From positions 2,976,001 through 3,040,000 of the forward strand of contig NZ_CP143545.1 in the NCBI RefSeq assembly GCF_046237625.1: 64,000 bases of DNA. Direction: 5' to 3'. This DNA comes from Paraperibacillus esterisolvens. Its GTDB lineage: Bacteria > Bacillota > Bacilli > Bacillales > DSM-1321. Shown in pieces: positions 33,009 through 42,635 of this stretch (the first letter of the stretch is position 1; every line of letters starts with the position of its first letter). A program made the position numbers and the translations under genes. The notes under the pieces are model-generated. The model did no database searches and was not told the DNA's origin. It saw only the letters and a list, made by a program, of their open reading frames with translations.

Positions 33009-34775
33009 TTATCTTTCTGCTCCTTCCCCACCCTTTCTCCCGGTTTCCTGAAGATAGACTTCTCTTACCATATCGTAAAATAACGGGTTAATCCCTCCCA
33101 GGTTTTCAGGCACATCAAGGTTGACAGCCACCAGGGCGTATTTAGGATTTTTATAAGGGAAATATCCTGCAAACCATTTATTATATAATTCTTGACCGCT
33201 CTGTTTTTTGCCTGTCTGGGCAGTTCCTGATTTCCCTGCCACCTCATATGGAAGCCCCTGAAAGGCCCTGCCTGTCCCCTTTCCTGATGTTACAACTCCC
33301 CTCAGCATAGCCTGCAGCTTGATCGCAGTGTAAGGCGATATACCACCGCTCATATTCTGCCGGGTGAAAAGGGCTGCTGTTGATCCATCCTTAAACTCAA
33401 CCCTGCTTACCGCCTTGACCATCTCCGCCTTCCCGCCACGGGCAATCTCTGCCATCATATTGGCGGCAGCAAGCGGAGTGACCTGGACATCCTGCTGTCC
33501 GATACCGGTATGGGCAGCAAGCCGGCTGTTCTGTTTATCTGCTTTTTTACCCCAGACCATCCCGCTATCTTCTTGATATAGCTGCTTAATCTCAGAGTGA
33601 AAAATCTGTCCATGCCAGCCTGATAAGCCTACAAGATGCAGCTTCCCTGCATACTCTTCTAAAATTTCCGGGTCTTTTTTTGCCAGTTCCCCTGCCAGTT
33701 CCCCAAATGCCCTGTTACAGCTCTGGGCGAAGCTTTCCTCAAAATTCAGAAAGCCGAGTGTGCGTTTCCTGTCCGGGGTTCCGTTTATTGTACGCGAACA
33801 GTCAAACTGCCGTCCGTTTTTAGCCAGCCCATAATCAATGGCTGCCGCTGCCACTACCGTCTTGAAGACAGAACCTATTTTTGCCTGACTGAACATCTTA
33901 TTTTCGGAGTGGGCGTTGGGATCATTTGTGCTGATGTGCGGTCTTGACACAACTGCCCGTATTTCACTTGATTCTATATCAAGCAGGATCAGTCCCCCAT
34001 TTTTTATTTCATGCTGATCCACAAGGGTCTCCGCGATATGCTGCAAATCACTGTCAATCGTTGTAACGACAGAGACTGGATATAACGGATTTGCCGGCTC
34101 ACTGTACTTTACGTCAACGCCAAAAAGCGGACCGCCCCTTCCGTCAACATGATAAATGAGCTTTGATTCGCCCTCTGAGAGCAGAAATTCATCAAAGGCA
34201 GCCTGGAGACCCGTATTGCCGACCTCGACGCCGGAAGGAAGGTCCCGGTTGCGGTAAAGTTTTTTCTTTTGGCTCTGGGCTCTGGTCAGGGTGCCAATCA
34301 GATGCTCTGCGGGCATTTTCTTCTTAAAGCTTTGCCTGACAGCAAAAACACCCGGTATCTTCAAAGAGTTAATTTTCTCCATCTGGCCGTCTGTGAGGGT
34401 TACGGGATGTTTACCTCCAAATGCAAATGGCTTCTTTGCATCCTTTACTGCCTTCAGCAGGTCTTCTTCCTGTATTCCGGCTGCTTCTGATACCTCCCGT
34501 GCCGGCCAGTCCATCTGCTTCAAGAACGGGAACAGCACAAGTGTCGGTATCGTTATATGTCCAAGCGGCACCCCATCCTTATCAAGAAACTTACCTCTTC
34601 CATTATCAATGGGCAGCACCTGTGTCCTCTGTCTGACACTTGCTTCCATCAGATTGATCCGCCGGCCGGTGAAAGACTCTGTCTGAAGCAGCTGAACCTG
34701 AACAAGCCTTCCCAAAAGGAAGATAAATAACAGAATACATATGATCCCGATCACTTTAACCCGTTTTACGGCCAT
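33009..34775 (-). CDS. pbpI: Class B penicillin-binding protein (PbpI type)
   Basis: Peptidoglycan transpeptidase anchored by one N-terminal transmembrane helix (about 7-30). It is 588 residues. The PBP dimerisation region (about 50-215) precedes the transpeptidase domain with SVFK (S302, K305), SCN (S352-N354) and KSGT (K515). All catalytic motifs are intact. The ATG has a GAGGTG site. It stands between greA and yrrS, the locus of B. subtilis yrrR/pbpI, which is linked to sporulation there. Confidence 0.93.
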   Translation of the reverse strand: MAVKRVKVIGIICILLFIFLLGRLVQVQLLQTESFTGRRINLMEASVRQRTQVLPIDNGRGKFLDKDGVPLGHITIPTLVLFPFLKQMDWPAREVSEAAGIQEEDLLKAVKDAKKPFAFGGKHPVTLTDGQMEKINSLKIPGVFAVRQSFKKKMPAEHLIGTLTRAQSQKKKLYRNRDLPSGVEVGNTGLQAAFDEFLLSEGESKLIYHVDGRGGPLFGVDVKYSEPANPLYPVSVVTTIDSDLQHIAETLVDQHEIKNGGLILLDIESSEIRAVVSRPHISTNDPNAHSENKMFSQAKIGSVFKTVVAAAAIDYGLAKNGRQFDCSRTINGTPDRKRTLGFLNFEESFAQSCNRAFGELAGELAKKDPEILEEYAGKLHLVGLSGWHGQIFHSEIKQLYQEDSGMVWGKKADKQNSRLAAHTGIGQQDVQVTPLAAANMMAEIARGGKAEMVKAVSRVEFKDGSTAALFTRQNMSGGISPYTAIKLQAMLRGVVTSGKGTGRAFQGLPYEVAGKSGTAQTGKKQSGQELYNKWFAGYFPYKNPKYALVAVNLDVPENLGGINPLFYDMVREVYLQETGRKGGEGAER

Positions 34776-34831
34776 AATAAAAACACCTCATCAACAGTGT
34801 TGACTCGGTGCTTTGTTTTTAATCGGCTATA

Positions 34832-35308
34832 TCATTTAATGGTTACGATCCGGACGAACATATCTCCGCCTGGTGTCTGAACAGTAACTTCGTCCCCGAC
34901 CTTTTTGCCGATCAGACTCCTGGCAATCGGAGAATCATTGGAGATTTTCCCCTCGAAAGGATCTGCTTCAGCGCTTCCCACAATGGTATATGTTTCTTCT
35001 TCCCCATCCGGAAGCTCGACAAATGTAACGGATTTACCCAGGGATACTGTATCTGAATTAAGATCATCTTCCTCGATGATCTTAGCGTTGCGGACCATAT
35101 TTTCAAGTGTAGTGATACGCCCTTCGACGAATGCCTACTCTTCCTTCGCAGAATCATACTCTGAATTCTCGGACAGGTCGCCAAAGCTCCTCGCTATCTT
35201 GATTCTTTCAACAACTTCCTTACGTTTTACACTTTTTAAATATTCAAGCTCCTGCTCAAGCTTTTCTTTTCCCTGCTTGGTCATCGGGAATACTTTTTCT
35301 ATAGCCAC
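34832..35308 (-). pseudogene. greA: Transcription elongation factor GreA with in-frame amber codon
   Basis: GreA stimulates transcript cleavage by stalled RNA polymerase. The full frame would give 158 residues from the GTG at 35308, beginning MAIEKVFPMTKQGK and including the conserved tip motif GDLSENSEYDSAKEE. Codon 58 (35137-35135) is TAG where homologues have CAG (glutamine, in AKEEQAFVEGR). The rest, to the normal C-terminus (VQTPGGDMFVRIV), is intact and in frame. This is either a recent nonsense mutation or a single-base sequence error. Reinitiation at the ATG at 35098 would give only the C-terminal domain. Confidence 0.9.
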
Positions 35309-35393
35309 AATCCTTCACTCCTTCTAGTCTTTCACAATTCCCCGTGCTGATATTGTGAGTTATATATGTACGTACACATAAAAATATACAAGG

Positions 35394-35417
35394 TGCGCGC
35401 CTTTTGCGGGGCGCGCA
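35394..35417. other. GC-rich hairpin between udk and greA
   Basis: TGCGCGCC and GGCGCGCA pair over 8 bp with an 8-base loop. Neither side has a clean T run, so a terminator role for udk is possible but weak. Confidence 0.5.
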
Positions 35418-35547
35418 TTTGTCTCTTATTTGTAAGATTATTGCCTTTTTCTAGTTTTGTCTACCTTTTTTATTAAATTTTCAAAAAAATGGATGACCCG
35501 GGAAAAGGCTTACAGTCCTTGGCTATATCTTTATTTATGCAATGTTA

Positions 35548-36183
35548 TTATAAAAATGACTTTTCTTCAAGGATTGTCTTTATTTTTGTGACCATTAGGT
35601 CGATTGCCACATGATTCTGCCCGCCCTCAGGGATGATTATATCAGCATAGCGCTTTGTAGGCTCGATAAATTGATTGTGCATCGGCCGCACAACGCTTAA
35701 ATATTGATCAATGACAGATTCAATGGTGCGTCCCCTTTCATTGATGTCCCGGACCATTCTCCTGAGAATCCTGATGTCAGCGTCTGTGTCCACAAAAAGC
35801 TTAATATCCATCAGGTTCCTCAGCCTTTCATCCTCCAGTACAAGAATTCCTTCCAGAATGATGACATCCTTTGGCTCTACAGGGATAATATCCTTTGAAC
35901 GGGTATGGAGCGCATAATCATAGACTGGCTTATCTATCACTTCGTAGGCAAGCAGTTTATTCAGGTGCTCAATGAGCAGGTCATTATCAAAGGCAAGCGG
36001 GTGGTCATAGTTTGTCTGAAGCCTTTCTTCATACGGCAGCTCGCTTTGATCCTTGTAGTAATAATCCTGTTCCAGCATGAGAATGGAATGCCCCTGGAAA
36101 CTCCTGTATATTGCTTTCGTCACGCTTGTCTTGCCAGAACCGGACCCTCCCGCAACACCTATTACTACCGGTTTTTTACTCAT
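35548..36183 (-). CDS. udk: Uridine kinase
   Basis: Phosphorylates uridine and cytidine in pyrimidine salvage. It is 211 residues. The P-loop GGSGSGKTS lies at 12-20, with YDHPLAFDN and the DTDADIRILRRMVRD block typical of Udk. The ATG has a GAAGGAG site. It lies between trmR and greA. The two U32-type peptidase genes found in this gap in B. subtilis (yrrN, yrrO) are absent. Confidence 0.97.
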   Translation of the reverse strand: MSKKPVVIGVAGGSGSGKTSVTKAIYRSFQGHSILMLEQDYYYKDQSELPYEERLQTNYDHPLAFDNDLLIEHLNKLLAYEVIDKPVYDYALHTRSKDIIPVEPKDVIILEGILVLEDERLRNLMDIKLFVDTDADIRILRRMVRDINERGRTIESVIDQYLSVVRPMHNQFIEPTKRYADIIIPEGGQNHVAIDLMVTKIKTILEEKSFL

Positions 36184-36329
36184 TTTAAATCTCCTTCTCT
36201 ATCTCAAATAGGCATTGGAAAACAGGCTTAAAACCATGGTTTCACAGCGGGTCTTTTTGCTATGTTACCCAGCCCATGACTCCTTATACCTTATAACATT
36301 CTAAACAGTCTTAAACCTGACGGCACGGC

Positions 36330-36971
36330 TCATTTCATCTTGCTTATTGCCACTCCGTCCCCTATGGGAAGAATCACCGTATCGTAAGAAGCATGATTCA
36401 TAAGCCAGGCGTTGAAATCCTTGATTTTCCTTACTAGGCTCCTGATCCTTTTCTGCTCAATTTCCTCAATGTCTGAGGCAACCAGGCCCTTGAATAGAAC
36501 GTTGTCTGTAACAATCAGCCCGCCCTTGGCCAGAAGCGGCTCATACAGTTCGAAAAATTTGCGGTACTGGCCTTTTGCAGCATCAATAAAGATAGTGTCA
36601 AACGGCCCTTCCGCCTCTGCTTCTGCGTACGTATCCAAAGCATCTCCGGCAATGATTTTCACCGTTTGCTGATTTGCGGCCCTCGCAATGTATTCCCTGG
36701 CAAGTGAAATTCTTTCCTCATCCCGCTCCAGGGTCACAATTCTTGCCCCGGGCAGTGCGTCCGACATCCTTAAAGCCGAATATCCAATCGCAGTCCCTAC
36801 CTCCAGGATTCTTTTGGAGCCATTCAGCCTTAAGAATTGCAGGAGAGCCTCCATCCCTGCCTTTTCCATGATCGGCACCCCATTATCTTCTGCATACTTC
36901 TCCATTTCAGCGAATAATGGTGACGGCTCCGGTATCAAGGACTGAAGATATTCTTCTACTTTTCCATCCAT
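36330..36971 (-). CDS. trmR: tRNA 5-hydroxyuridine methyltransferase TrmR (YrrM)
   Basis: O-methyltransferase family 3, 213 residues. In B. subtilis it makes 5-methoxyuridine at tRNA wobble position 34. SAM motif I is ILEVGTAIGYSALRM; the metal-binding part has FIDAAKGQY and VTDNVLFKG. The ATG has a GGAGG site. It lies between mltG and udk. The assignment rests on synteny with yrrM and family features. Confidence 0.88.
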   Translation of the reverse strand: MDGKVEEYLQSLIPEPSPLFAEMEKYAEDNGVPIMEKAGMEALLQFLRLNGSKRILEVGTAIGYSALRMSDALPGARIVTLERDEERISLAREYIARAANQQTVKIIAGDALDTYAEAEAEGPFDTIFIDAAKGQYRKFFELYEPLLAKGGLIVTDNVLFKGLVASDIEEIEQKRIRSLVRKIKDFNAWLMNHASYDTVILPIGDGVAISKMK

Positions 36972-37057
36972 CTTCTTTCCTCCAAGCTACAAGACGATCT
37001 ATTATGCAGGTTAGGGCAAGGCAAGACCGCCAAAAATCACTCCGAATATTTTAACAT

Positions 37058-37090
37058 AAAAAGAGGGGGAAAGTGAATAAACTCTCCCCA
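37058..37090 (-). terminator. Terminator of mltG
   Basis: GGGGAGAGT/ACTTTCCCC (9 bp, one G-T) is followed by CCTCTTTTTA on the minus strand, 15 bases after the mltG stop. Confidence 0.82.
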
Positions 37091-37103
37091 TCTTCGTCTT
37101 TTA

Positions 37104-38234
37104 CTATTTTTTACTAGTAATATGTTCTTTCTTGAGCTTGTTATGCTCATCCAGGCTTTTGGAAAAGTAAACCTTTCCATCGGCTGCTGCCAGGAAGTAC
37201 AGATATTCCGTATCAGCAGGATTCAAAGCAGCCTCGATGGAACTCACGCCGGCATTGGCAATCGGCCCGGGCGGCAGCCCCGTATTAACATAGGTATTAT
37301 ACGGCGATTTTACTTTAAGATCCTTGTAAAATACCCGCTTCTGGTGGCTTCCTTTCGCATACAGGACTGTTGGGTCCGTCTGAAGTTTCATCCCGGCATC
37401 CAGCCTGTTATAGAAAACAGAGGAAATCGACTCCCTGTGCGTCTTCTCTGTGGCCTCTTCCTCGATCAGCGAAGCCATGGTCAGCAGCTTATGCGGTGTG
37501 AGCTTCTTTTTGGCCATACTATCCTGATACTGCAGGATGATCTCATTTTGCTTTTTTAACATAGGCTGAATAAGATCCTCCAGGGTCGGCTCTTTTTCAT
37601 AATAGGAATATGTGGCAGGAAATAAATAGCCTTCCAGTGGATACTTAATGTTCTTAGCCATTATCTCGGGCTTAAGAAGATCCGGATAAATGGCCTGCAT
37701 CTTGCCTACAAACGCTCTGCTATTCAGGGTTTTCCATATATCCTTCTTCTCTAGCTTTGTATGATCAGCCAGAATACCCGCAATCTGGTCCAGCTGCTTC
37801 CCTTCAGGGATAGTAATCTTCAGGGCTGCACTCTGCATAACCTTGCCCGTCTTCAGACTGGCTGTGATTTCTCTCAACTCCATTGATGGCGAGAATTTAT
37901 AATCCCCTGCCTGAAAGCCTGTTTCATTCTTGAATTTCACATAATATCGGAATACCCGGGCATCTTTGATAATCCCCTGATCTTCCAATACGCTTGAAAT
38001 GCCCGATACACTTGAACCGATGGGGATTTTGACATTCGTTGTCTCTTTATTCCCCGGATCAGCGGGCTTTAAAGCGGACTGGACATAAAAATACCCTCCC
38101 GCTGCTATGACCGCAATTAACACCAGAACAGCCAGGACGGAATACAAAACAATCCGCCGGACTGTCTTCGCTTCGCTTTCCCGTTTTAAAAGCTGCTGCT
38201 TAATATGCTCTTTCTTTGGATCCTTGCCACTCAT
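37104..38234 (-). CDS. mltG: Endolytic transglycosylase MltG
   Basis: Membrane-anchored enzyme that cuts nascent glycan strands. It is 376 residues. A basic cytoplasmic start is followed by one transmembrane helix (about 26-50). An LysM-like part (about 60-130) and the YceG domain follow, with the catalytic glutamate in MASLIEEEATEKTHRE and the end block GLPPGPIANAGVSSIEAALNP. The ATG has a GGAGGGG site. It is in the yrrL position ahead of trmR. Confidence 0.95.
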   Translation of the reverse strand: MSGKDPKKEHIKQQLLKRESEAKTVRRIVLYSVLAVLVLIAVIAAGGYFYVQSALKPADPGNKETTNVKIPIGSSVSGISSVLEDQGIIKDARVFRYYVKFKNETGFQAGDYKFSPSMELREITASLKTGKVMQSAALKITIPEGKQLDQIAGILADHTKLEKKDIWKTLNSRAFVGKMQAIYPDLLKPEIMAKNIKYPLEGYLFPATYSYYEKEPTLEDLIQPMLKKQNEIILQYQDSMAKKKLTPHKLLTMASLIEEEATEKTHRESISSVFYNRLDAGMKLQTDPTVLYAKGSHQKRVFYKDLKVKSPYNTYVNTGLPPGPIANAGVSSIEAALNPADTEYLYFLAAADGKVYFSKSLDEHNKLKKEHITSKK

Positions 38235-38375
38235 TATTTCCCCTCCATGAAACCAGTCAAGAAGCGTTTTCTTAAATTATGTACTGAGTCATTATACTAT
38301 AAATAGAAGGGCCAATCATACAAAATACCCGAAATTATTACAAATAGGAACAAATAGGATAAGCTCAGGCACCAG

Positions 38376-38408
38376 ACAAACGCCTGCCAATTCCTTGGCA
38401 GGCGTTCA
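38376..38408 (-). terminator. Terminator after yrzB
   Basis: AACGCCTGCC/GGCAGGCGTT forms a 10-bp perfect stem with an 8-base loop and a short TTTGTC tail on the minus strand. Confidence 0.75.
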
Positions 38409-38450
38409 TTCCATCTATTTTATCCAGCCATATGGCAGGGATAATTTACA

Positions 38451-38732
38451 TCATTCTCCTTCTTCTTCAAGAAAGGTGTTCAGCATTTCTTCGATCATGT
38501 CCCATTCTTCTTCCGTCTCGATAGGCTGAAGCTCGCCATCCTCATTGTCTTCGCTTGGCACAAAGGAGGATGCGTGTATCTCGATATCCTCGTCGTCCTG
38601 ATCCGATCCTAATGGATAGTAAAGGACGTAAGACTTGCCTGTCTCTTCTGAATCAAAGGTGAAAAGCACCTCACAAAGCTGTTCGTTTCCGTTCTCGTCT
38701 ACCACTGTAATGTTTTTTTCGCCGTTTTCCAT
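38451..38732 (-). CDS. yrzB: DUF1292 family protein (YrzB)
   Basis: A very acidic 93-residue protein of unknown function (ITVVDENGNEQLCEVLFTFDSEETGKSYVLYY). This is the typical DUF1292 beta-rich domain followed by an acidic tail. The ATG has a GAGGTG site. It is 13 bases after ruvX in the conserved alaS-ireB-ruvX-yrzB cluster. Confidence 0.92.
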   Translation of the reverse strand: MENGEKNITVVDENGNEQLCEVLFTFDSEETGKSYVLYYPLGSDQDDEDIEIHASSFVPSEDNEDGELQPIETEEEWDMIEEMLNTFLEEEGE

Positions 38733-38745
38733 GTGTAAGCACCTC

Positions 38746-39168
38746 TTATAAGTTAGTTTGTCTGTCCAGATAGCCCTGAAGGATCATGACGGCAGCCATT
38801 TTATCAATCAGCTTTTTCCGCTTGCTGCGGCTCATGTCCGCTTCTAACAGCAGGCGTTCGGCAGCCATGGTTGTAAGCCGCTCGTCCCAGTACTCCACAG
38901 GAAGGCTGAACTTTTTTTGCAGGGCACTGCCGTAGGCCTGGCTCGCTTCGGCCCTTGGCCCGATTGTATTATTCATATTCTTCGGGAGGCCGACTACAAT
39001 TTTCGTAACTTCATACTCTTTAATAAGTTCTCCAATTCTTTTGTATCCAAACCTGTTTTTATCCTCGTCGATCTGGATGGTTTCAATTCCTTGAGCGGTC
39101 CAGCCCATGGCATCGCTGATCGCGACCCCAACCGTTTTCGAACCGACATCAAGACCCATAATCCGCAT
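38746..39168 (-). CDS. ruvX: Holliday junction resolvase RuvX / YqgF family (YrrK)
   Basis: RNase H-fold nuclease family, 140 residues. MRIMGLDVGSKTVGVAISD carries the first catalytic aspartate (D7), VVGLPKNMNN and WDERLTTMAAERLL follow, and the last acid is in DKMAAVMILQGYL. It may act in 16S rRNA processing or as a resolvase. The start overlaps the ribosome binding region at the end of ireB. Confidence 0.94.
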   Translation of the reverse strand: MRIMGLDVGSKTVGVAISDAMGWTAQGIETIQIDEDKNRFGYKRIGELIKEYEVTKIVVGLPKNMNNTIGPRAEASQAYGSALQKKFSLPVEYWDERLTTMAAERLLLEADMSRSKRKKLIDKMAAVMILQGYLDRQTNL

Positions 39169-39169
39169 A

Positions 39170-39439
39170 TTAATTTCCCTCGCGCTGATGCTTCAGATAC
39201 GATTTCACCAGTTCTTCAATGATTTCGTCGCGTTCAAGCTTCCTGATGATGCTCCTGGCATCATTATGCCTTGGTATATAGGCAGGGTCGCCTGACAGCA
39301 GGTATCCGACAATCTGATTGATAGGATTATACCCTTTATCCTGGAGCGCATTGTGCACTTTGAATAATACTTCACGCACATCCCGTTCAAACGGCTCTTC
39401 CGGAAAATTGAATTTCATGGTTTTATCGAAGGAACTCAA
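39170..39439 (-). CDS. ireB: IreB family regulatory phosphoprotein (YrzL)
   Basis: An 89-residue DUF965/IreB protein. In Enterococcus IreB is phosphorylated by the kinase IreK and affects cephalosporin resistance. The start is a TTG 8 bases after GGGAG, giving MSSFDKTMKFNF as in homologues; the longer frame upstream is not conserved. The block GYNPINQIVGYLLSGDPAYIP is the family signature. It lies between alaS and ruvX. Confidence 0.93.
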   Translation of the reverse strand: MSSFDKTMKFNFPEEPFERDVREVLFKVHNALQDKGYNPINQIVGYLLSGDPAYIPRHNDARSIIRKLERDEIIEELVKSYLKHQREGN

Positions 39440-39689
39440 TACCAGCACTCCCTTTTTGAATGGCGGCGGACGCCGGTCCGCGTCAGCATCGTCCACTGCC
39501 GCCGCATACGGAGCATGAGCCTCCATGCCCTGGTCCGCTCCCGGCACCTGCCATCCAGAATTTTGTTCAGGCATCCGCCGGACTGCCGGCTCTGCCTGTC
39601 TTGCATCTATTCTCTTCGGAATGTCTATTATTAATAACTTCGGGCTGAAATGTCAATCTCCTGCACGTTCAGCCAGCCAAACTTATTTA

Positions 39690-42323
39690 TTAGATAGATT
39701 TTACCCATTCCTCGACATAGCTAAGCGCTGAATCCAGTTTGGACGGATCCTTTCCTCCTGCCTGTGCCATGTCCGGCCGGCCGCCTCCGCCGCCGCCGCA
39801 GCGAGAGGCTACCTCTTTGACTAATTTACCTGCATGAAAGCCTTTTTCCATTAAATCATTTGTTACCCCGGCAATCAAGTTTACCTTGTCACCCTGGACA
39901 GAACCAAGCAATACGACTGCAGATCCCAGTTTATTTTTCAAGTCATCTGCCATTTGACGCAGGTTGTTCATATCCTGAGCCGCCACCTTTGCAGCAAGGA
40001 CCGTTACACCATCCACCTGTTTTGCCTGATCCACAAGGCTACCTGCTTCAATGTTGCTTAGTTTGGCAGCCAGGGATTCATTTTCTCTTTGAAGTTCTTT
40101 TAATTCAGAGAGAATGGCTTCAATCCGGACCGGAACATCTTTTGTACTGGATTTAAGTCTGCCGGCGGCATTTTGAAGGATTCCGACTTGTTCTTTCAAC
40201 TGGGCATATGCATCTGCGCCAGTGACCGCTTCGATACGGCGGGTGCCTGCACCTATTCCGCTTTCTGACACAATCTTGAAAAGACCGATGGCAGAGGTAT
40301 TGGGAACATGGCAGCCTCCACACAGCTCAAGGCTGTAGTTTCCTACCTGTACGACACGTACAATTTCGCCATACTTTTCGCCAAACAGCGCCATTGCGCC
40401 CATTTCCTTAGCTTCATTGATATTTTTGTAATCAATCTGGACCGCGACGCTTTCCCAGATTTTGTGATTTACGATTTCCTCTATTTTTTCCAGCTCTTCC
40501 GGCTTGATCTGTCCAAAATGTGAAAAATCGAATCTCAAGCGGTCACTCTGTACCAATGATCCTGCCTGGTTGACATGGACGCCGAGTACATCCTTCAATG
40601 CCTGATGAAGAAGGTGGGTGGCTGTATGGTTCTTGGTGATTTCCGTACGGTTTTTTCCATCCACAGCAGAATGGACAGTATCCCCTTTCTTGATGGACCC
40701 TGATTCCACAACAGCATTATGGAGATTTTGTCCGTTAGGAGCTTTTTGGACATCCTTTACATGAATGACTGCATTTCCGCTCCTGATCGAACCAATATCG
40801 GCAATCTGGCCGCCGCTTTCGGCATAGAATGGCGTCTGGCTTAAGATGATCTGCACTTCATCACCAGCTTCTGCAGCTTCCGCAAATTCACCATTTTTAA
40901 CAATCTCTACTACCGTACCATCCGATTCCAGATGATCGTAGCCGACAAACTTGCTTTCGGCTTTTATTTCCCCAAGAACTCCGCCCTGGACCTGCATGGA
41001 GCCGACATCCTGGCGTGCAGCCCTTGCCCGCTCCCGCTGCCCTTCCATAGCCTGTTCGAATCCTTCATGGTCGACCTTCATGCCTTCTTCCTCGGCGTAT
41101 TCCTCTGTCAGTTCAACCGGGAAACCATATGTATCATACAGGCGGAATACGTCTTCACCTGGAATGGTCCCGCTGTTATTTTCCTTGGCTCTCTTAATGA
41201 CCTCTGACAGGATTCCCAGGCCGTCATTCAACGTCTCGTGGAACCGTTCTTCCTCGTTTTTGACAACCGTCTGAATGAATTCCTGCTTATCTGATACCTC
41301 AGGGTAGAAATCCTTCATGATTTCTCCAGCTACAGCCACAAGCTCATACATAAATGGACGGTTTATATTGATTTTTTTAGCATAGCGTACAGCTCTTCTA
41401 AGCAAACGGCGGAGCACATAGCCGCGGCCTTCATTTGAAGGGAGCGCCCCATCGCCGACTGCAAAGGATACTGTCCGGATATGATCTGCAATAACCTTGA
41501 AGGCTGTATCCAGCTCTTTATCCTTTCCATACTCAACGCCTGAGATTTTCTCAACCGCGTGAATGATCGGCATGAATAGATCCGTATCAAAGTTGGTCGG
41601 CACTCCCTGTACAACACAGGCCATCCGCTCAAGTCCCATTCCGGTATCAATATTTTTCTTTGGCAGCGGAGTATAGCTGCCATCCGGATTGTGGTTGAAT
41701 TGGGAGAAAACGAGATTCCAGACCTCCAGGTAGCGTTCGTTTTCGCCGCCCGGGAATAATTCAGGATCGTTCGGGTCATCACCGTACTCTGGTCCGCGGT
41801 CATAGAAGATCTCTGTGTTAGGTCCGCTTGGGCCCTCCCCGATATCCCAGAAGTTTTCCTCCAGCCTGATGATCCTCTCTTTCGGGATTCCTATTTTCTC
41901 ATTCCAGAGGATAAAAGCTTCTTCGTCCTCAGGATGGATCGTGACAGACAGCTTTTCCTTATCGAAGCCGATCCACTTTTCATCGGTCAAAAATTCCCAT
42001 GCCCAGGTAATGGCTTCTTCCTTGAAATAATCACCGATGGAAAAATTCCCGAGCATTTCAAAGAACGTATGGTGTCGTGCTGTTTTGCCTACATTTTCTA
42101 TGTCATTAGTCCTTATTGATTTTTGTGCATTCGTAATCCTGGGATTTTCCGGAATTACCCGTCCGTCAAAATATTTCTTTAGTGTGGCTACACCAGAATT
42201 AATCCATAGAAGTGAAGGATCATCATGCGGGACCAGGGATGCACTCGGTTCAATACTGTGCCCCTTTTCTTTGAAAAAGTCCAGATACATCCTGCGAATC
42301 TGTGAACCGGTATGTTTTTTCAT
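39690..42323 (-). CDS. alaS: Alanine-tRNA ligase
   Basis: Charges tRNA-Ala. It is 877 residues from the ATG at 42323 with an AAAGGAGG site. The N-terminal class II catalytic domain begins SQIRRMYLDFFKEKGH. The editing domain contains HTATHLLHQAL and the zinc-binding CGGCHV. The C-terminal DHHA1 domain ends with a glycine-rich CGGGGGGRPDMAQAGG block. A T-box leader precedes it. The frame extends upstream through the T-box but is not translated there. Confidence 0.98.
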   Translation of the reverse strand: MKKHTGSQIRRMYLDFFKEKGHSIEPSASLVPHDDPSLLWINSGVATLKKYFDGRVIPENPRITNAQKSIRTNDIENVGKTARHHTFFEMLGNFSIGDYFKEEAITWAWEFLTDEKWIGFDKEKLSVTIHPEDEEAFILWNEKIGIPKERIIRLEENFWDIGEGPSGPNTEIFYDRGPEYGDDPNDPELFPGGENERYLEVWNLVFSQFNHNPDGSYTPLPKKNIDTGMGLERMACVVQGVPTNFDTDLFMPIIHAVEKISGVEYGKDKELDTAFKVIADHIRTVSFAVGDGALPSNEGRGYVLRRLLRRAVRYAKKININRPFMYELVAVAGEIMKDFYPEVSDKQEFIQTVVKNEEERFHETLNDGLGILSEVIKRAKENNSGTIPGEDVFRLYDTYGFPVELTEEYAEEEGMKVDHEGFEQAMEGQRERARAARQDVGSMQVQGGVLGEIKAESKFVGYDHLESDGTVVEIVKNGEFAEAAEAGDEVQIILSQTPFYAESGGQIADIGSIRSGNAVIHVKDVQKAPNGQNLHNAVVESGSIKKGDTVHSAVDGKNRTEITKNHTATHLLHQALKDVLGVHVNQAGSLVQSDRLRFDFSHFGQIKPEELEKIEEIVNHKIWESVAVQIDYKNINEAKEMGAMALFGEKYGEIVRVVQVGNYSLELCGGCHVPNTSAIGLFKIVSESGIGAGTRRIEAVTGADAYAQLKEQVGILQNAAGRLKSSTKDVPVRIEAILSELKELQRENESLAAKLSNIEAGSLVDQAKQVDGVTVLAAKVAAQDMNNLRQMADDLKNKLGSAVVLLGSVQGDKVNLIAGVTNDLMEKGFHAGKLVKEVASRCGGGGGGRPDMAQAGGKDPSKLDSALSYVEEWVKSI

Positions 42324-42354
42324 ATTACTTCCTCCTTTTATGCGTCCAATCTTT

Positions 42355-42628
42355 TTTAGGCAATAAAAAAAACCCTTATCCCAAAACAGGGACGAGAGTT
42401 TGCTCGCGGTACCACCCTGATTATGCACGGAGTCTCCATGCATCACCTCATTACCAGCCTTAACGCGGCAGACGGCAGGGATTAGCTGCACTCAGGATTA
42501 GCCTTCTGTTAACCTTCATCTAGCATCCCTTCCAGCCTCGGGGACCCCTCTCTATCGTGCCAGGCACTTTAAATGGTCATTAACATACTCGATCCATCAT
42601 TGTGTTGCTTATTAAAAGTTCATTATTT
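42355..42628 (-). promoter_or_regulatory. T-box leader of alaS
   Basis: The T-box sequence AGGGTGGTACCGCG (minus strand, 42405-42418) pairs with the 3' end of uncharged tRNA. A terminator stem with a T8 tail follows at about 42360-42400. Stem I lies upstream at about 42480-42600. A GCT triplet at 42502-42500 in a typical specifier context fits alanine; its exact role is inferred. Confidence 0.93.
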
Positions 42629-42635
42629 TACCATG

